A stretch of 52,110 nucleotides of DNA from Bacillota bacterium (GTDB lineage Bacteria > Bacillota > UBA994 > UBA5500). Positions 51,341-52,110 of this stretch are shown in pieces (positions within the stretch are counted from its first letter, which is position 1; each line of letters starts with the position of its first letter). The notes beneath the pieces were generated by a model, which was given only the letters and a program-made list of their open reading frames with translations, was not told the DNA's origin and searched no databases. Made by a program: the position numbers and the translations under genes. Location: NCBI GenBank assembly GCA_023436245.1, contig JAEZJZ010000103.1, positions 1-52,110 of the forward strand. Direction: 5' to 3'.

Positions 51341-51363
51341 AAAAGACCGCCGTCAGGCGGTCC
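51341..51363 (-). terminator. Terminator overlapping the end of the thiamine pyrophosphokinase gene
   Basis: Minus strand GACCGCC / GGCGGTC with a TGAC loop followed by TTTT. The stem includes the last codons and the TGA stop lies in the loop. Confidence 0.8.
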
Positions 51364-52003
51364 TTGCAGCATCGGAGACAATCACCAGCAGAATGCCAGC
51401 ATCCATGCGGACACTGACCTCGTCCTGTAGCGGCACGTTGCTGATGCCGATAGAGTCGCCCCAGCGTAGCGTATGGTTATGCAGGGGATAGTAGAACCCC
51501 TCCAGCGTGACCCCTGACACCTGTTCGGTCAATGGCAGCAATGAAACCACTCGTTCACGGCAGTCGGTGAGGGTCAACCCGGCAGTCACCAAGTGTACGT
51601 CCGTCTCGCCATCGGTCAGCGCGATCCGCACGCCCTGGCGCACAAAAGGAGGCAGAATGAATAGGTTGGCCAGAGCATGATCCAACCTCCCGCCGAACGC
51701 CCCCACAAGCAGGATATCCCGATAGCCGGCATCTACTGCTGCGCGCAGAGCGAGGTCGGTGTCGGTGAAGTCCTTTTCTGCTGGCATGGTCAGGCGTCTC
51801 ACGCCCAGGTTGTCCGCTTGCTGCAGCAGCTCGGGGGATACGGAGTCAAAATCCCCGATCAAGAGATCGGGCAGCAAGTCCATGGCCATCACCTTGGCTA
51901 GGGCGCCATCGGCGCAGATTAACCAATCATCCGGCAGCAAGCGCCGCTTCACACCACTGAGATCGCAATACTCGCCATTGCTGAAGACAACCGCCCGGGT
52001 CAT
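51353..52003 (-). CDS. thiN: Thiamine pyrophosphokinase
   Basis: A 216-residue thiamine diphosphokinase that transfers pyrophosphate from ATP to thiamine. Catalytic-domain motifs are ICADGALAKVMAMDLLPDLL near 30, GDFDSVSP near 52, EKDFTDTDLAL near 78 and GAFGGRLDHALANL near 103. The C-terminal part is the thiamine-binding beta domain (GDSIGISNVPLQDEVSV). ATG at 52003 follows GGTGGTGG; an upstream frame to 52051 lacks a site. Confidence 0.93.
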   Translation of the reverse strand: MTRAVVFSNGEYCDLSGVKRRLLPDDWLICADGALAKVMAMDLLPDLLIGDFDSVSPELLQQADNLGVRRLTMPAEKDFTDTDLALRAAVDAGYRDILLVGAFGGRLDHALANLFILPPFVRQGVRIALTDGETDVHLVTAGLTLTDCRERVVSLLPLTEQVSGVTLEGFYYPLHNHTLRWGDSIGISNVPLQDEVSVRMDAGILLVIVSDAARTA

Positions 52004-52038
52004 CCTGTCCACCACCCTTGTCCATGTACTCTCTTTGC

Positions 52039-52058
52039 GGGTCGCATGCATGCGCCCC
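52039..52058. repeat. 20-bp palindromic repeat, copy 5
   Basis: GGGTCGCATGCATGCGCCCC followed by CTACG, 35 bp upstream of thiN. Confidence 0.85.
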
Positions 52059-52088
52059 CTACGCGCATTCCCGCGTCTTCGGTTGGGC

Positions 52089-52108
52089 GGGTCGCATGCA
52101 TGCGACCC
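52089..52108. repeat. 20-bp palindromic repeat, copy 6
   Basis: GGGTCGCATGCATGCGACCC, a perfect palindrome at the window edge, 50 bp from copy 5. Confidence 0.85.
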
Positions 52109-52110
52109 CT

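Overview
The window looks like a chromosomal segment of an anaerobic, amino-acid-fermenting member of the Bacillota (Firmicutes), probably a clostridium-like lineage of fairly high GC. The grounds are a lysine riboswitch, a seryl T-box leader, SD-rich starts with frequent TTG/GTG initiation, tRNA genes with encoded CCA, and a B12-dependent lysine fermentation operon. Placement below phylum is inference.

Layout. 1-7.8 kb: a minus-strand operon kce-kdd-kamA-kamB-kamD-kamE-aminotransferase for lysine degradation, led by a lysine riboswitch whose terminator overlaps the aptamer P1 helix in a way that predicts lysine-dependent switching ON. 8-9 kb: an acetamidase/formamidase-family enzyme. 9-12 kb: a three-gene ABC/FtsX exporter. 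12.5-15 kb: a GlmL/MutL-like actin-fold protein translationally coupled to a barrel-sandwich protein, possibly a second aminomutase reactivation module. 15-17.9 kb: a CGNR regulator divergent from a QueG-like Fe-S protein across two identical-geometry inverted repeats, then an epimerase. 18-31 kb: transporters (anion permease, OPA-type MFS, MATE, a second ABC/FtsX system), three GNAT genes (one frameshifted), an M20 peptidase and a HAD phosphatase. 31-33.5 kb: a methyltransferase behind a leader with an intrinsic terminator, and a frameshifted methyltransferase. 33.9-37.1 kb: a diaminopropionate ammonia-lyase / GntR / YgeY-type hydrolase operon preceded by a 24-bp perfect palindrome.

37.2-42.7 kb: a small island bounded by a 64-bp perfect direct repeat that contains the 3' part of tRNA-Ser(GGA). 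It carries a truncated tyrosine recombinase, an HhH DNA-glycosylase-like protein, a DUF7662-like protein, a small protein, a truncated amidase-domain gene, decayed sequence and a lipoprotein. The HhH + DUF7662-like pair is the best candidate here for an undescribed (possibly defence) system.

42.6-46.4 kb: a translation locus holding four tRNA-Ser genes (GGA, CGA, GCU, UGA: enough to read all six serine codons), two tRNA-Arg genes (ACG, CCU), tadA (which edits tRNA-Arg ACG) and serS with a T-box whose specifier reads AGC, all on the minus strand. 46.5-52.1 kb: an aspartate-type aminotransferase, an ECF sigma factor divergent from a class A penicillin-binding protein, comB and thiamine pyrophosphokinase.

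Three dispersed repeat families recur: 20-bp palindromes of the GGGTCGCAtnnATGCGACCC type, GGCTTTCCGGG-type terminator hairpins, and GGCGCGGC-type terminator hairpins, the last two often in tandem.
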